A DNA stretch of 64,000 nucleotides, taken from positions 3,224,001 through 3,288,000 of the forward strand of contig OY776214.1 of assembly GCA_963675425.1 (NCBI GenBank), in the 5' to 3' direction. Made by a program: the position numbers and the translations under genes. The notes below the pieces were generated by a model, which did not search any database, was not told the DNA's origin, and saw nothing but the letters and a program-made list of their open reading frames with translations. Shown here piece by piece: positions 53,215 through 62,584 of this stretch. Numbering within the stretch: the stretch's first letter is position 1; every line of letters begins with the position of its first letter. Origin of the DNA: Sporobacter sp963675425 (GTDB taxonomy: Bacteria > Bacillota > Clostridia > Oscillospirales > Oscillospiraceae).

Positions 53215-53634
53215 TTATTCACCCGGAAATTTAATATCAATGCGCCGGCTGTGATCACCCGTTTTTTCAATATGGACATGCACCGTATTTTTCGGCAGTG
53301 AATGGGCTATATTCTCACTCCATTCCGCCGCTACAACGCCGCCGCGCTCAAGATAATCGTCCCACCCAAGCTCGAACAGCTCGTCCTCGCCGGTGATGCG
53401 GTACAGATCAAAATGAAACAGGGGTATCTGGCCGAGATATTCGTTGACAATGGTAAACGTCGGGCTTGTGATACGATCCTGAAGTCCCAGTCCCCGGGCC
53501 AGCCCGCGCACGAACGCCGTCTTCCCCGCGCCGAGACTGCCTGACAGCGCAATGACGCTGCCCCGGGGGAGACTAGCGGCCAGCTGAGCGCCGGCGGCTT
53601 CCGTATCCACTTCACCGTTTGAATAGATCGTCAT
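53215..53634 (-). CDS. tsaE: tRNA threonylcarbamoyladenosine biosynthesis ATPase TsaE
   Basis: A 139-residue ATPase of the t6A pathway. The P-loop GSLGAGKTAFVRGLARGL is near residue 30, TSPTFTIVNEY near 58 and the LFHFDLYRI motif near 73; EWSENI near 105 is also conserved. The ATG at 53634 has AAAGGA 8 bases upstream; an upstream in-frame methionine lacks a site. With tsaB directly downstream it forms half of the TsaBDE set. Confidence 0.93.
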   Translation of the reverse strand: MTIYSNGEVDTEAAGAQLAASLPRGSVIALSGSLGAGKTAFVRGLARGLGLQDRITSPTFTIVNEYLGQIPLFHFDLYRITGEDELFELGWDDYLERGGVVAAEWSENIAHSLPKNTVHVHIEKTGDHSRRIDIKFPGE

Positions 53635-53714
53635 GTACTGAGTCCTTTGCTTCACGCTTATCATTTTCGATAGTATACCACTCATGAACAAAATGTTAAA
53701 GAGTCATTTTAAGG

Positions 53715-53743
53715 TTTACTCGTTCTGGAAAGAATGTTAAAAT
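53715..53743 (+). promoter_or_regulatory. Possible promoter of rodA
   Basis: TTTACT (53715-53720), a 17-base spacer and TAAAAT (53738-53743), 40 bases before the start. Confidence 0.4.
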
Positions 53744-53783
53744 AGAATTTCAGTATTTGTATTTGTAAGGAGTGCGGCCATCT

Positions 53784-54935
53784 GTGAGAAAACATTGGGA
53801 TTCCGTATTGAAATACATAAAGCAGACGGATATGGTTCTGCTGTCTTTGTGCCTTTTAAGCTCAGTATACGGTATCATCCTGATTGAAAGTGCGACACGC
53901 CACATGTCTTACAGCAACGACGTCTATATTCAGATCGTTGCGCTTTTTATCGGGATAGGTCTTTACATCATTTTTTCGCTGTTCGATATTGATACAATTG
54001 CCGACAAGTCCAAAATCCTTTATGTTTTAAGCATTTTGTTGATATCCACACTTTTTCTGTGGGGCGTTGAGGGCGGTACGGGAAACAAGGCCTGGCTGCG
54101 CTTCGGATCCGGGTCCTTCGGTATACAGCCGGCTGAAATTGTCAAGATCCCTTACGTCATCATCCTGGCCAAAATGATATCCGATTATAAGGAACGCCGG
54201 ACGCTCAATGCACCGATTTCGATTTTAAAGCTCGCCTTAGCCTTTGCTGTGCTGTTCGGACTCATCATCCTTGCATCGGGAGATCTGGGGTCCGCCCTTG
54301 TCTATTTGTTCATACTGGCTGTTATGCTGTTTGTCGGCGGAGTTGACGCCAAGTGGATACTTTTAGCCGCCATCCTCGTTGCCGCAGCCATTTGGATCGC
54401 GTGGCACAGCGATTTACTCTCAGCGGATCAAAAAAAGCGCATACAAGCCCCTTACGACCCGTTAATCGACCCGAAGGGGCTCGACGTCAAATGGCAAACT
54501 AATAAAAGCAAGCTTGCTATCGCCGCCGGTAATTTTCTCGGAAAGGGACTGTTCAAGGGCCCCATGACACAGTCCGGAGGTGTACCCGAACAGGATACAG
54601 ATTTTATATTTTCGGTGGCAGCCGAGGAACTCGGCTTTGCCGGCGCCTTTCTTATCGTCTGCCTTTTGATGGCGATCATCATCCGCTGCATTCAGGTTGG
54701 GATCAAATCAAACAACAACATCGGCCTGCTGGTCTGCACGGGTCTTGCGTCGATGCTTATATTCCAAACGTTTGAAAATATCGGCATGTGTCTGGGGCTC
54801 ACGCCCGTTATCGGTCTGACGCTGCCCTTTTTCAGCTCCGGCGGATCCTCGCTCGTTACGTTGTATGCAGCGATGGGTATCGTATCCGGGATTAAGATGC
54901 GTCCGATGCCGGTGCGTTTTCGAAGTTACCTCTAG
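53784..54935 (+). CDS. rodA: SEDS peptidoglycan polymerase RodA
   Basis: A 383-residue membrane protein with about ten hydrophobic segments. Family signatures are GNKAWLRFGSGSFGIQPAEIVK near residue 95 (short core quoted), the large loop with QTNKSKLAIAAGNFLGKG near 235, and FENIGMCLGLTPVIGLTLPF near 330. The protein polymerises glycan strands for elongation or spore cortex with a partner PBP; RodA fits best, though FtsW/SpoVE paralogues are close. The GTG at 53784 follows AAGGAG by 11 bases; an earlier GTG overlaps the site. Confidence 0.9.
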   Translation: MRKHWDSVLKYIKQTDMVLLSLCLLSSVYGIILIESATRHMSYSNDVYIQIVALFIGIGLYIIFSLFDIDTIADKSKILYVLSILLISTLFLWGVEGGTGNKAWLRFGSGSFGIQPAEIVKIPYVIILAKMISDYKERRTLNAPISILKLALAFAVLFGLIILASGDLGSALVYLFILAVMLFVGGVDAKWILLAAILVAAAIWIAWHSDLLSADQKKRIQAPYDPLIDPKGLDVKWQTNKSKLAIAAGNFLGKGLFKGPMTQSGGVPEQDTDFIFSVAAEELGFAGAFLIVCLLMAIIIRCIQVGIKSNNNIGLLVCTGLASMLIFQTFENIGMCLGLTPVIGLTLPFFSSGGSSLVTLYAAMGIVSGIKMRPMPVRFRSYL

Positions 54936-54954
54936 CACGAATTATTGCCCAGCG

Positions 54955-55044
54955 ACCCACCCGGACATCAGCCGGGTAAACGCGCCGTCAGGGCGCGTTT
55001 AGCATTCTTCGGAGGATGGCTGGCCTCCTATCGGGGACCTGGGT
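54955..55044 (+). ncRNA. Structured intergenic element of unknown class
   Basis: Three stems lie in a row: CCCGG/CCGGG (54960-54976), AAACGCGCC/GGCGCGTTT (54978-55000) and GGAGG/CCTCC (55011-55028). An outer ACCCA/TGGGT (54955-54959 with 55040-55044) could close them into a multibranch fold. The middle stem may simply be the rodA terminator. No known RNA family was assigned. Confidence 0.35.
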
Positions 55045-55132
55045 GAAAGAATATGAATAAAAAAAGGGTTTTGTCCAATCGCGTCGTATAAGTCTAATAG
55101 CCGATTAACCATCGCCTTAAAGGAGAAAGACG

Positions 55133-56146
55133 TTGACGAATGTCAGAACAGCCAGAGAAGAATTGGAAAGAACCATGCTATCACCGAAGGCCGTCTGCGC
55201 CGCCGACTCAAAGGCACGCGCCGTCCCCGAGCCGGAAAGCGAGGTCCGTACCTGCTTCCAGCGTGATATCGACCGAATAACCCACAGTAAATCCTTCAGG
55301 CGGCTGATGCATAAAACTCAGGTGTTTTTACAGCCGGAGGGCGATCACTACAGGACGCGGCTGACGCATACGCTGGAGGTTTCACGCATTGCGCGCACCA
55401 TCGCGCGCGCGCTGACGCTCAACGAGGACCTGACGGAAGCGATTGCGTTGGGGCACGACCTCGGCCATACGCCGTTTGGACATGCCGGCGAGCGCGCCCT
55501 CAATGAGATACTGACAACAGACGGCGGTTTTAAACACAACGAGCAAAGCCTCCGCGTTGTGGACCGGATCGAAAAGGACGGAAAGGGCCTTAACCTTACA
55601 TATGAAGTAAGAAACGGCATTTTAAATCATACGGAGGCCGGTTCGCCGGAAACACTTGAAGGGCAGGTCGTCCGGCTGTCCGACCGTGTGGCCTATATTA
55701 ATCATGACGTGGACGACGCGCTCCGGGCCGGCATCTTGAAGCAGGCCGATATACCCGATGAAATAAACTGTGCCTTCGGCGATCACAACAGCGCGCGGAT
55801 CGACACGATTATTAAAGATATCATTCGTTCAAGCCAGAGTGTCGGACGTATCACCATGAGTCCGGGAATCAGCTTTATCTTTGAAGGCTTTTACAGTTTT
55901 ATGTATAGCAGCGTCTATACAAATATGCGGGCTAAGAGCGAAGAAAAAAAAGTTTACGGGATCATCGAGGGCATATTCAATTACTATGTGAAGTATCCGG
56001 ACAAGCTGCCCGACGATTTTAGACAGATTGCCGAAGAAGACGGGCTGTCCCGTGCCGTGACAGATTACGTATCCGGTATGACGGACAAATACGCTGTCTA
56101 TCAATTCAGCGAACTTTTCATGCCGGAAGCCTGGCAGGTCCGATAA
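55133..56146 (+). CDS. dgt: Deoxyguanosinetriphosphate triphosphohydrolase-like protein
   Basis: A 337-residue HD-domain phosphohydrolase of the Dgt type. Signatures are DIDRITHSKSFRRLMHKTQVF near residue 44 (short core), TRLTHTLEVSRIAR near 77 (first His), the HD pair in ALGHDLGHTPFGHAGE near 105, and VRLSDRVAYINHDVDDA near 180 (Asp). It removes triphosphate from dNTPs. The TTG start at 55133 has AAAGGAG 7 bases upstream. It heads a run of replication/transcription genes with dnaG and rpoD. Confidence 0.9.
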   Translation: MTNVRTAREELERTMLSPKAVCAADSKARAVPEPESEVRTCFQRDIDRITHSKSFRRLMHKTQVFLQPEGDHYRTRLTHTLEVSRIARTIARALTLNEDLTEAIALGHDLGHTPFGHAGERALNEILTTDGGFKHNEQSLRVVDRIEKDGKGLNLTYEVRNGILNHTEAGSPETLEGQVVRLSDRVAYINHDVDDALRAGILKQADIPDEINCAFGDHNSARIDTIIKDIIRSSQSVGRITMSPGISFIFEGFYSFMYSSVYTNMRAKSEEKKVYGIIEGIFNYYVKYPDKLPDDFRQIAEEDGLSRAVTDYVSGMTDKYAVYQFSELFMPEAWQVR

Positions 56147-56416
56147 AAAACGGTGGGCTCGTCCAGCGCCTTTTCAGCGTTCGGAATATCACTGTTGACT
56201 TTCGTAGTATTCCCTTGCAAAAATGATACGAAAAATACACTTCAGACGTTGAAAAACTGGCATTTCTTGAAAAAGGAAGCGGCAGCTATTAAGAAATGTA
56301 TAAAAACGACGATGAAATGGTATAAATGACTGATGCGGGGAAGCTTTTCGAACAGCGTTATATGACGCTGCGCCTCATTGCAAATTACGAGACTAAGATG
56401 AAAGGAATGGGCGGAT

Positions 56417-58177
56417 TTGGCTTTTCCTGAGGCCTTCCTCGATGAACTGATCCAAAAAAACGATATCGTCGATGTCGTATCCGACTATGTTCATCTCACC
56501 AAGAAAAGTGGCAGCAATCAGTTTGGATTGTGTCCGTTTCACAGCGAAAAAACGCCGTCGTTTTCCGTCAGCTCCGATAAACAGATTTATCACTGCTTCG
56601 GCTGTGGGAAGGGCGGCGGGGTCGTAAATTTTATCATGGAGATCGAAAACCTGACCTATCCCGATGCTGTGCAGGTGCTGGCCAAGCGCGCGGGACTGAC
56701 GGTGCCCGACGACCGCGTACCAAAGGAAACCCAGAGTCGGCGGGCAAGGTTATTTGAACTCAATACGGAAGCAGCGCGCTTTTTTTATTCCGAGCTGCTC
56801 TCCGCACGCGGCGAGGCGGCCAGAAATTATATCGTTCGTCGAGGCATTTCCAAGGATATGGTCAAGCGATTTGGTCTCGGTGCCGCGCCCGATTCCTGGG
56901 ACGCATTGTATGACGCCATGCTACGCAGAGGGTTTTCGCAAAAAGAGCTGCTGGAGGCCGGCCTCGTCAAGGCCAGCAAGCGTGGCGGCCGCGGCGTCTA
57001 CGACACGTTTCGTAACAGGCTTATGTTTCCCGTTATAGACGTTCGGGGCAGCGTTGTAGGCTTTTCGGGACGCATTATCGGCGACGGTGAACCCAAATAT
57101 CTCAACTCGCCCGATACGCCGGTGTTTGACAAAAGCCGGAATCTCTTTGCTTTAAATATTGCTAAAAAATCAAAATCAGGGATGCTGATATTAACGGAGG
57201 GAAACATTGACGTCGTCATGCTCCATCAGGCCGGCTTTGACGGCGCCGTGGCGTCACTCGGCACGTCCCTTACGGAAGCGCAGGTGAACCTGATGTCACG
57301 GTACTCAAAGCGTGTGGTGCTCGCATACGATTCGGATGATGCCGGCATAAAGGCCGCGCAAAGAGCCATTGGTCTTATTGAAAAGACGGACCTCGACGTC
57401 CGGGTCCTGCGGATCCCTGGGGCGAAAGATCCGGACGAATTCATCCAAAAAAACAGTCCCGAAGCTTTCCAGACGCTTTTAGACCGCAGCGAACGTCAGG
57501 TGGAATACAGACTGGCTTCCATTAAAAACCGTCACAGCTTTGACAGCGACGAGGGCCGTATCCGGTATCTGGCTGATGCAACGCAGCTTCTAGCGGGTAT
57601 CCCAAACGCCGTTGAACGCGAGATTTATGCCGCAACGGTCGCGGAAGCGGCCGGCGTATCTGCGGACGCTGTTAAAAATGAAGTTAAAAAAGCTTATAAG
57701 AAAAAATTTGATGCTGATAAGAAGCGGCGGGAAAAGACGGAGCACAACGCGGCGATGAACCTTCAGCCGGGCGACCGGGCAATCCGGTACGATAATGTTT
57801 ACTCCGCCGCCGCCGAGGAAGGCGTCCTGCATTTGCTCCTCTCGGACGACGGGCTTTTAGACACGCTGGATCGGCTGAATTTTGGGGAAGACGAATTTAC
57901 GTCGCCGTTTCTATTAAAAGTGTATAGAGTCATCGTTAACCGGCGAACCGCGGGACTTGACATCACGCCGGCTTCGGTGCTTGCGGAGCTGGATGGGGCG
58001 GAAGCGTCTCAGCTTTCACGAATTATCAGACGTCCGCAATCACTCGTCAACGCGGAGGCTGCCATGAGCGATTACATAGAAAAGATAAGATCGGAGAAAT
58101 TAAAAAGAACAGCCAGGGAAGACCCAATGGCGCTCCTTTTAAAATATAGAGATCAACCGGGTTGTGGAGGAAACTAA
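56417..58177 (+). CDS. dnaG: DNA primase
   Basis: A 586-residue primase. The CHC2-type zinc finger CPFHSEKTPSFSV...HCFGCGKGG (residues 36-65), the RNA polymerase-like core with VVGFSGRII near 213, the toprim TEGNIDVVMLHQAGF near 260 and AYDSDDAG near 300 are present. The C-terminal part from about 440 would bind the helicase. The start is a TTG at 56417, about 10 bases after AAAGGA. It is directly followed, without a gap, by rpoD, the classic macromolecular-synthesis arrangement. Confidence 0.95.
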   Translation: MAFPEAFLDELIQKNDIVDVVSDYVHLTKKSGSNQFGLCPFHSEKTPSFSVSSDKQIYHCFGCGKGGGVVNFIMEIENLTYPDAVQVLAKRAGLTVPDDRVPKETQSRRARLFELNTEAARFFYSELLSARGEAARNYIVRRGISKDMVKRFGLGAAPDSWDALYDAMLRRGFSQKELLEAGLVKASKRGGRGVYDTFRNRLMFPVIDVRGSVVGFSGRIIGDGEPKYLNSPDTPVFDKSRNLFALNIAKKSKSGMLILTEGNIDVVMLHQAGFDGAVASLGTSLTEAQVNLMSRYSKRVVLAYDSDDAGIKAAQRAIGLIEKTDLDVRVLRIPGAKDPDEFIQKNSPEAFQTLLDRSERQVEYRLASIKNRHSFDSDEGRIRYLADATQLLAGIPNAVEREIYAATVAEAAGVSADAVKNEVKKAYKKKFDADKKRREKTEHNAAMNLQPGDRAIRYDNVYSAAAEEGVLHLLLSDDGLLDTLDRLNFGEDEFTSPFLLKVYRVIVNRRTAGLDITPASVLAELDGAEASQLSRIIRRPQSLVNAEAAMSDYIEKIRSEKLKRTAREDPMALLLKYRDQPGCGGN

Positions 58178-59344
58178 ATGGAAAAGAAGAAGAAGACGAA
58201 TGCCGAGGAAACCGAAGAGAAGGTCAAGGAGCAGTTAGTCGAAGAAAAGCTTGCGGCACTGATCGAGGAGGGCAAAAAGCGGGGCAAGCTCAGCGCTAAA
58301 ACCCTGCTCGATGTGCTTGAGGATATGAATCTGGAGCAGGAACAGATTGACCGGTTCTACGACACACTCGAAAACAACAATATAGATACAGGCGATGAGG
58401 AAGAAACCGATTTCCAGTCGACCGACGACATCGCGCCGGACATTGAGGAGCTTGAGGAAATCGAGACCCTCAACGAAGATGAGCTGATCGATCCGGAGTC
58501 ACTCGTTGATAACTTCAGCGTGGACGATCCGGTGCGTATGTACCTCAAGGAGATCGGTAAGGTTAACCTGCTGACGGCCGAGGAAGAAATTGAGCTGGCT
58601 ATGCGTATGGCCGAAGGCGACAAGGAAGCTAAAAAAAGGATGGCGGAAGCCAACTTAAGGCTCGTTGTCAGCATCGCCAAGCGGTACGTTGGCCGCGGCA
58701 TGCTCTTTTTGGACCTCATACAGGAGGGTAATCTCGGCCTCATCAAAGCCGTGGAAAAGTTTGACTACTCCAAAGGCTATAAATTCTCAACGTACGCCAC
58801 CTGGTGGATACGACAGGCAATCACGCGTGCCATTGCCGACCAGGCGCGAACAATCCGCATACCGGTCCACATGGTCGAAACAATCAACAAGGTTATGCGC
58901 ATCTCTCGTCAGCTCCTTCAGGAGCTGGGGCATGACCCGACGCCGGAGGAAATTGCCGAGGACATGGGCATGCCCGTTGAGAAGGTGCGTGAGATACTCA
59001 AGATCGCACAGGAACCGGTTTCTCTGGAAACGCCAATCGGCGAAGAGGAGGACAGTCATCTCGGTGACTTCATCCCTGACGAGGACGCGTCCGAGCCGGC
59101 GGAGGCGGCGTCCTTTACGCTACTGAAGGAACAGCTCTCCGAGGTTTTAGGAACGCTGACGCCGCGTGAGGAAAAGGTCCTGCGCCTTCGTTTCGGCATC
59201 GAGGACGGCCGCACAAGGACGCTGGAAGAGGTTGGACGTGAGTTTAATGTCACGCGTGAGCGTATACGTCAGATTGAGGCCAAGGCGCTCCGAAAGCTGC
59301 GCCATCCAAGCCGCAGCAAGAAGCTCAAGGACTTTTTAAATTAG
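58178..59344 (+). CDS. rpoD: RNA polymerase primary sigma factor (sigma-A)
   Basis: A 388-residue primary sigma factor. Region 1.1 is acidic (about 1-110). Region 1.2 starts at DDPVRMYLKEIGKVNLL, region 2 has NLRLVVSIAKRYVGRGM and FSTYATWWIRQAITRAIADQ (near 205, short core), region 3 HMVETINKVMR, and region 4 ends with TREEKVLRLRFG and VTRERIRQIEAKALRKLRHP (near 355). GGAGG precedes the ATG. It abuts the dnaG stop, so both share a promoter upstream. Confidence 0.97.
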   Translation: MEKKKKTNAEETEEKVKEQLVEEKLAALIEEGKKRGKLSAKTLLDVLEDMNLEQEQIDRFYDTLENNNIDTGDEEETDFQSTDDIAPDIEELEEIETLNEDELIDPESLVDNFSVDDPVRMYLKEIGKVNLLTAEEEIELAMRMAEGDKEAKKRMAEANLRLVVSIAKRYVGRGMLFLDLIQEGNLGLIKAVEKFDYSKGYKFSTYATWWIRQAITRAIADQARTIRIPVHMVETINKVMRISRQLLQELGHDPTPEEIAEDMGMPVEKVREILKIAQEPVSLETPIGEEEDSHLGDFIPDEDASEPAEAASFTLLKEQLSEVLGTLTPREEKVLRLRFGIEDGRTRTLEEVGREFNVTRERIRQIEAKALRKLRHPSRSKKLKDFLN

Positions 59345-59384
59345 TAGAAATCGATTGTTTTATTAATTTGAGGTAAGCCTTTCT

Positions 59385-59420
59385 AAGGAGAAGAAGTTAA
59401 AGGCTTCTTCTCCTTAAATT
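59385..59420 (+). terminator. Hairpin after rpoD
   Basis: AAGGAGAAGAAG pairs perfectly with CTTCTTCTCCTT around a seven-base loop, followed by AAATTTAT. Confidence 0.65.
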
Positions 59421-59528
59421 TATGTCATAATATGTCGTATTTTGTTTTATTGGATGTTAAAACTTATAACTTTAACCGACAATTTCTGTTTCACAAATTT
59501 TGAAACTTGCTGTAATTGTAATATATAT

Positions 59529-59557
59529 TTGAAAATGTCGTAAATTTGTGATAGTAT
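59529..59557 (+). promoter_or_regulatory. Promoter of the first corrinoid protein
   Basis: TTGAAA (59529-59534), 17 bases, TAGTAT (59552-59557), about 28 bases before the ATG. Confidence 0.5.
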
Positions 59558-59584
59558 TTATGTAAATAATTATTGGAGGATAAG

Positions 59585-60238
59585 ATGACGACGCTTGAAC
59601 GTATAAGCGATTTTATGCAGAAAGGCCGTTCCGCCAAAGTCATTGAGGTGGTCCAGCAAGCCTTGGCAGAGCATATTCCTCCAAATATGATACTGGAACA
59701 AGGGCTTTTAACGAGTATGCGCGCTGTTTCGGAAAAATTTAAGACGGATGAGGTTTTTGTGCCGCAGGTTCTTATCGCGTCCCGCGCGCTCAAGGCCGGG
59801 CTCGGAATTTTGCGGCCGTACCTGATTAAAGATGAAACCGATTTTGCCGGTGTTGTTATCATGGGGACCGTTAAAGGCGACATGCACGATATCGGCAAGA
59901 ATATTGTGCATATCATGATGGAATCACGTGGCTTGAAAGTCATTGACCTTGGCGTAGACGTATCGGCTGAGCAGTATTACGACGCGGCCGTTGAGCATGG
60001 CGCTGATATTATATGCTGTTCCGCACTCCTCACGGCAACGATGGAACAGATGCGGCATGTCGTAGAGTTCTTAAAGGATAAGGAATATCGGCCCAATGTC
60101 AAAATCATGATCGGGGGCGCACCTGTCACACAGCGTTTTTGCAACCACATCGGTGCGGATATCTATACAGATGATGCCGTGGAAGCCTCCGACGTGGCGT
60201 ATGAGTACTGCTCGCAAATAAAGACCAGGACGACCTGA
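59585..60238 (+). CDS. Methyltransferase corrinoid protein (first copy)
   Basis: A 217-residue B12-binding protein of the MtaC/MtbC/MtgC type. A helical cap domain (about 1-85) is followed by the B12 domain with the cobalt-ligand motif GDMHDIGKN (His near residue 100), then GLKVIDLGVDVSAEQYYDA and IMIGGAPVTQRFC. It would carry methyl groups between a substrate methyltransferase and a pterin or CoM methyltransferase. The ATG at 59585 follows GGAGG by 5 bases. It stands alone with its own promoter and terminator. A second, different copy lies at 62585. Confidence 0.93.
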   Translation: MTTLERISDFMQKGRSAKVIEVVQQALAEHIPPNMILEQGLLTSMRAVSEKFKTDEVFVPQVLIASRALKAGLGILRPYLIKDETDFAGVVIMGTVKGDMHDIGKNIVHIMMESRGLKVIDLGVDVSAEQYYDAAVEHGADIICCSALLTATMEQMRHVVEFLKDKEYRPNVKIMIGGAPVTQRFCNHIGADIYTDDAVEASDVAYEYCSQIKTRTT

Positions 60239-60265
60239 CATTTGGCATAGCGCAAAAAGCATTGC

Positions 60266-60293
60266 GGCAGGCGCTAAAAGCGTCTGCCTTTTT
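60266..60293 (+). terminator. Terminator of the first corrinoid gene
   Basis: GGCAGGCGC pairs with GCGTCTGCC (one wobble) around TAAAA, and TTTTT follows. Confidence 0.8.
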
Positions 60294-60312
60294 ATTATGG
60301 AAAATGTAAACG

Positions 60313-60341
60313 TTGACAAATATTCAATATAACTTTATTCT
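60313..60341 (+). promoter_or_regulatory. Promoter of the PocR/AraC regulator
   Basis: A perfect TTGACA (60313-60318), a 17-base spacer and TATTCT (60336-60341). Confidence 0.5.
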
Positions 60342-60428
60342 TATTGATAGAAATCTCTATGTGCTGAAGAAAAGCGCTGAGAGGTCGTCGCATAACGCGA
60401 GTAACTTATTAAGGAAAGAGGACAGGCA

Positions 60429-61673
60429 ATGACGCCTCGTTTGCAGGAAAAATGTGAAAAATACCAAAAGCATTTTTCGGAGCTTTTAGATATCGACTGC
60501 AAGATCATCGATGTGCCCGAAAACGCGCCGCCGCGCCTGTTGAACCAGAACGAACTCCAAAATTTTTGCGCGCACTGTATGTATGAAAAAAAGGATGAGC
60601 TGCGCACGCATCTGTACGGATGCCATGAGGCGCACCGCTGGAACGGCCGGTACATCTACTATTGTCCGCTGGGACTGACTTTTATAGCCGCGTCCATATC
60701 AGGCAGCAACGGAGATCTGGCAGGCGGACTTGTTCTGGGCCCGATTGCAATGGGCGAGACACAGGATGTACTGGCGGACATGCCGGTGCCTGAAATGTCC
60801 TGGGCTGTATCACAACTTAAAGTAATCTCTGCGCAGGACGTGCAGCATGTATCTGAGATCCTGGCTGCCGTCACAGCGCACATATCCGGCGTTGAGCATC
60901 AGCAGCTTCAAAATCTGCTGTATGACCAGGAAAAGATTCTTAAAGAAATATACGTTGCTAAAGACTACTACGAGGACATGGACGCCCAAAGCGCCGACAT
61001 GCTTCTGGAGTTTGAAAAAGACTTGCGTATTGCCGTCTTGCGAGGCGAGAAAACCTCGGCGCTTCAGATGCTCAATGAAATGCTTGCACACATCTATATT
61101 TACTCCAATTTCGACATCAGCGCCATCAAGGCGCGGCTTTTGGAGCTTCTTGTCATATTGTCCCGCGCCACCATCGAGGCTGGGGCGGACCCAACCGAAA
61201 CGTTTCGACTTTCGGAAAACTTTATCCTTCAGATCGAGTCCTACAGTGATGTTGATCAGCTGGCGTTTTGGATCTCGGATATTGTCCGCCGCTTTATTGT
61301 ACAGGCGTTTGATCTGGCGCAGGTTAAGCACTCGGACGTCGTCTTTAAAATAACGAACTACATCAAGAAAAACTGCGCTGAAAAGCTGACGCTTGATTCT
61401 CTGGCCAAGGAGGTCTACCTGTCAAAATCATATCTGTCAAGCATCTTCAAACAGGAGACCGGCATGAGCCTGACGTCTTACATCACGAAGGTTCGTATTG
61501 AAAAGAGCAAAAAGCTGCTTTTGGAGGACTGTATCAGCCTGGCCATTATCTCAAGTCAGTGCGGCTTCAAGGACCAGAGCTACTTCACAAAGGTTTTTAA
61601 AAAGGAAACGGGCGTATCACCCAAACGCTTCCGAAACAACTACTTCGGCGATGCCGGCAAGAAAGCCATTTAA
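60429..61673 (+). CDS. AraC family regulator with PocR ligand-binding domain
   Basis: A 414-residue regulator. The N-terminal part (about 10-180) has FCAHCMYEKKDELRTHLYGC and YCPLGLTFIAA, the cysteine-rich PocR-type sensory domain found near methyltransferase and diol systems. The C-terminal 100 residues form an AraC helix-turn-helix with LTLDSLAKEVYLSKSYLSSIF and SQCGFKDQSYFTKVFKK. It probably controls the neighbouring corrinoid or methyltransferase genes. AAGGAAAGAGG lies upstream of the ATG. It is flanked by the two corrinoid genes. Confidence 0.88.
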   Translation: MTPRLQEKCEKYQKHFSELLDIDCKIIDVPENAPPRLLNQNELQNFCAHCMYEKKDELRTHLYGCHEAHRWNGRYIYYCPLGLTFIAASISGSNGDLAGGLVLGPIAMGETQDVLADMPVPEMSWAVSQLKVISAQDVQHVSEILAAVTAHISGVEHQQLQNLLYDQEKILKEIYVAKDYYEDMDAQSADMLLEFEKDLRIAVLRGEKTSALQMLNEMLAHIYIYSNFDISAIKARLLELLVILSRATIEAGADPTETFRLSENFILQIESYSDVDQLAFWISDIVRRFIVQAFDLAQVKHSDVVFKITNYIKKNCAEKLTLDSLAKEVYLSKSYLSSIFKQETGMSLTSYITKVRIEKSKKLLLEDCISLAIISSQCGFKDQSYFTKVFKKETGVSPKRFRNNYFGDAGKKAI

Positions 61674-61680
61674 TCCATCA

Positions 61681-61702
61681 GCCCGCACCGAAAGGTGCGG
61701 GC
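61681..61702 (+). terminator. Hairpin after the regulator
   Basis: GCCCGCACC-GAAA-GGTGCGGGC, followed by GTGAGTTTT; a GNRA-type loop. Confidence 0.65.
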
Positions 61703-61779
61703 GTGAGTTTTAAATGGCCATTTCCTTACTGACAGTTAGTAATATGGAATTATGCACTTTGAGTATAGGAGGTGATTCG

Positions 61780-62510
61780 ATGAGTCGTACAAAAACTATA
61801 AGTAAAACTGTTGGTATCGACGGCTGCAAGGGCGGGTGGATGGTTGCGGTATTAGTCGGCAGTGGCCTGCACATTGAAAAGCACGATACAATAGATGCCG
61901 TAATATCGGCTTATCCGACAGCCGAAAAATACTTAATTGATATTCCTGTAGGCCTGGCCGACAGCAGGGAAGAATCGGTGTACAGGCCGGATCAGGCGGC
62001 CAGAAGAATATTAAAAAGAAAAGCGTCCTCAATCTTCCCAGCCCCCTTCAGAAGCGTCTCCAGAGCCGCTGAAGTATCGGAGGCTTGGGATATTAGCAGG
62101 AAGCTTAACGCCCGTACAAGCTACATGACGATGGGTATACGAGATGCTGTAAATAACGTCGATCTTTCCTTCAAAATAACCCGTTATGGAAGAACGTTTT
62201 GTGCGAAAGTAACCCCGAGGTCGGTTTTGCCGTTTTGAATGGCGGGGAACCAATATTGGAGAAAAAGACGGAAGCGCAGGGTGTAGAAAAGCGCTTGACA
62301 CTCCTTCAGAAATATGATGTAAACATGGTCGCCGTTGCCACGCATCCGCTATTTATTCGATATAGAGATGATGTAATAGATGCCGCCTGTCTTGCCTTGG
62401 TCGGAAGATTTGCCGTGGAAGGAAAGAGCGCAACAATTCCGCGTACGCATGATATAAAGACAGATGCGACCGGACTAAAGATGCAAATGATTATACCGAA
62501 ATTAAGTTAG
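61780..62510 (+). pseudogene. DUF429 family gene, frameshifted
   Basis: The first part (GIDGCKGGWMVAV near the start and SIFPAPFRSV near residue 88) belongs to DUF429, a predicted RNase H-like family. Near 62155-62168 the reading moves to another frame, in which SFLQNNPLWKNVLCESNPEV and GFAVLNGGEPI continue the domain to the stop at 62510. One missing base (or two extra) would restore a protein of about 243 residues. The ATG at 61780 follows AGGAGGTGATTCG, a near-perfect ribosome site. Either a true broken gene or a sequencing error. Confidence 0.8.
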
Positions 62511-62523
62511 TTGCTTGTGCAAA

Positions 62524-62551
62524 AAAGCCCGTGCCATATGGCACGGGCTTT
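62524..62551. terminator. Symmetric terminator
   Basis: AAAGCCCGTGCC pairs perfectly with GGCACGGGCTTT around ATAT. It separates the DUF429 remnant from the convergent corrinoid gene. Confidence 0.85.
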
Positions 62552-62584
62552 CCTTATCATAACCTATAATCTACTGGAGATTAA

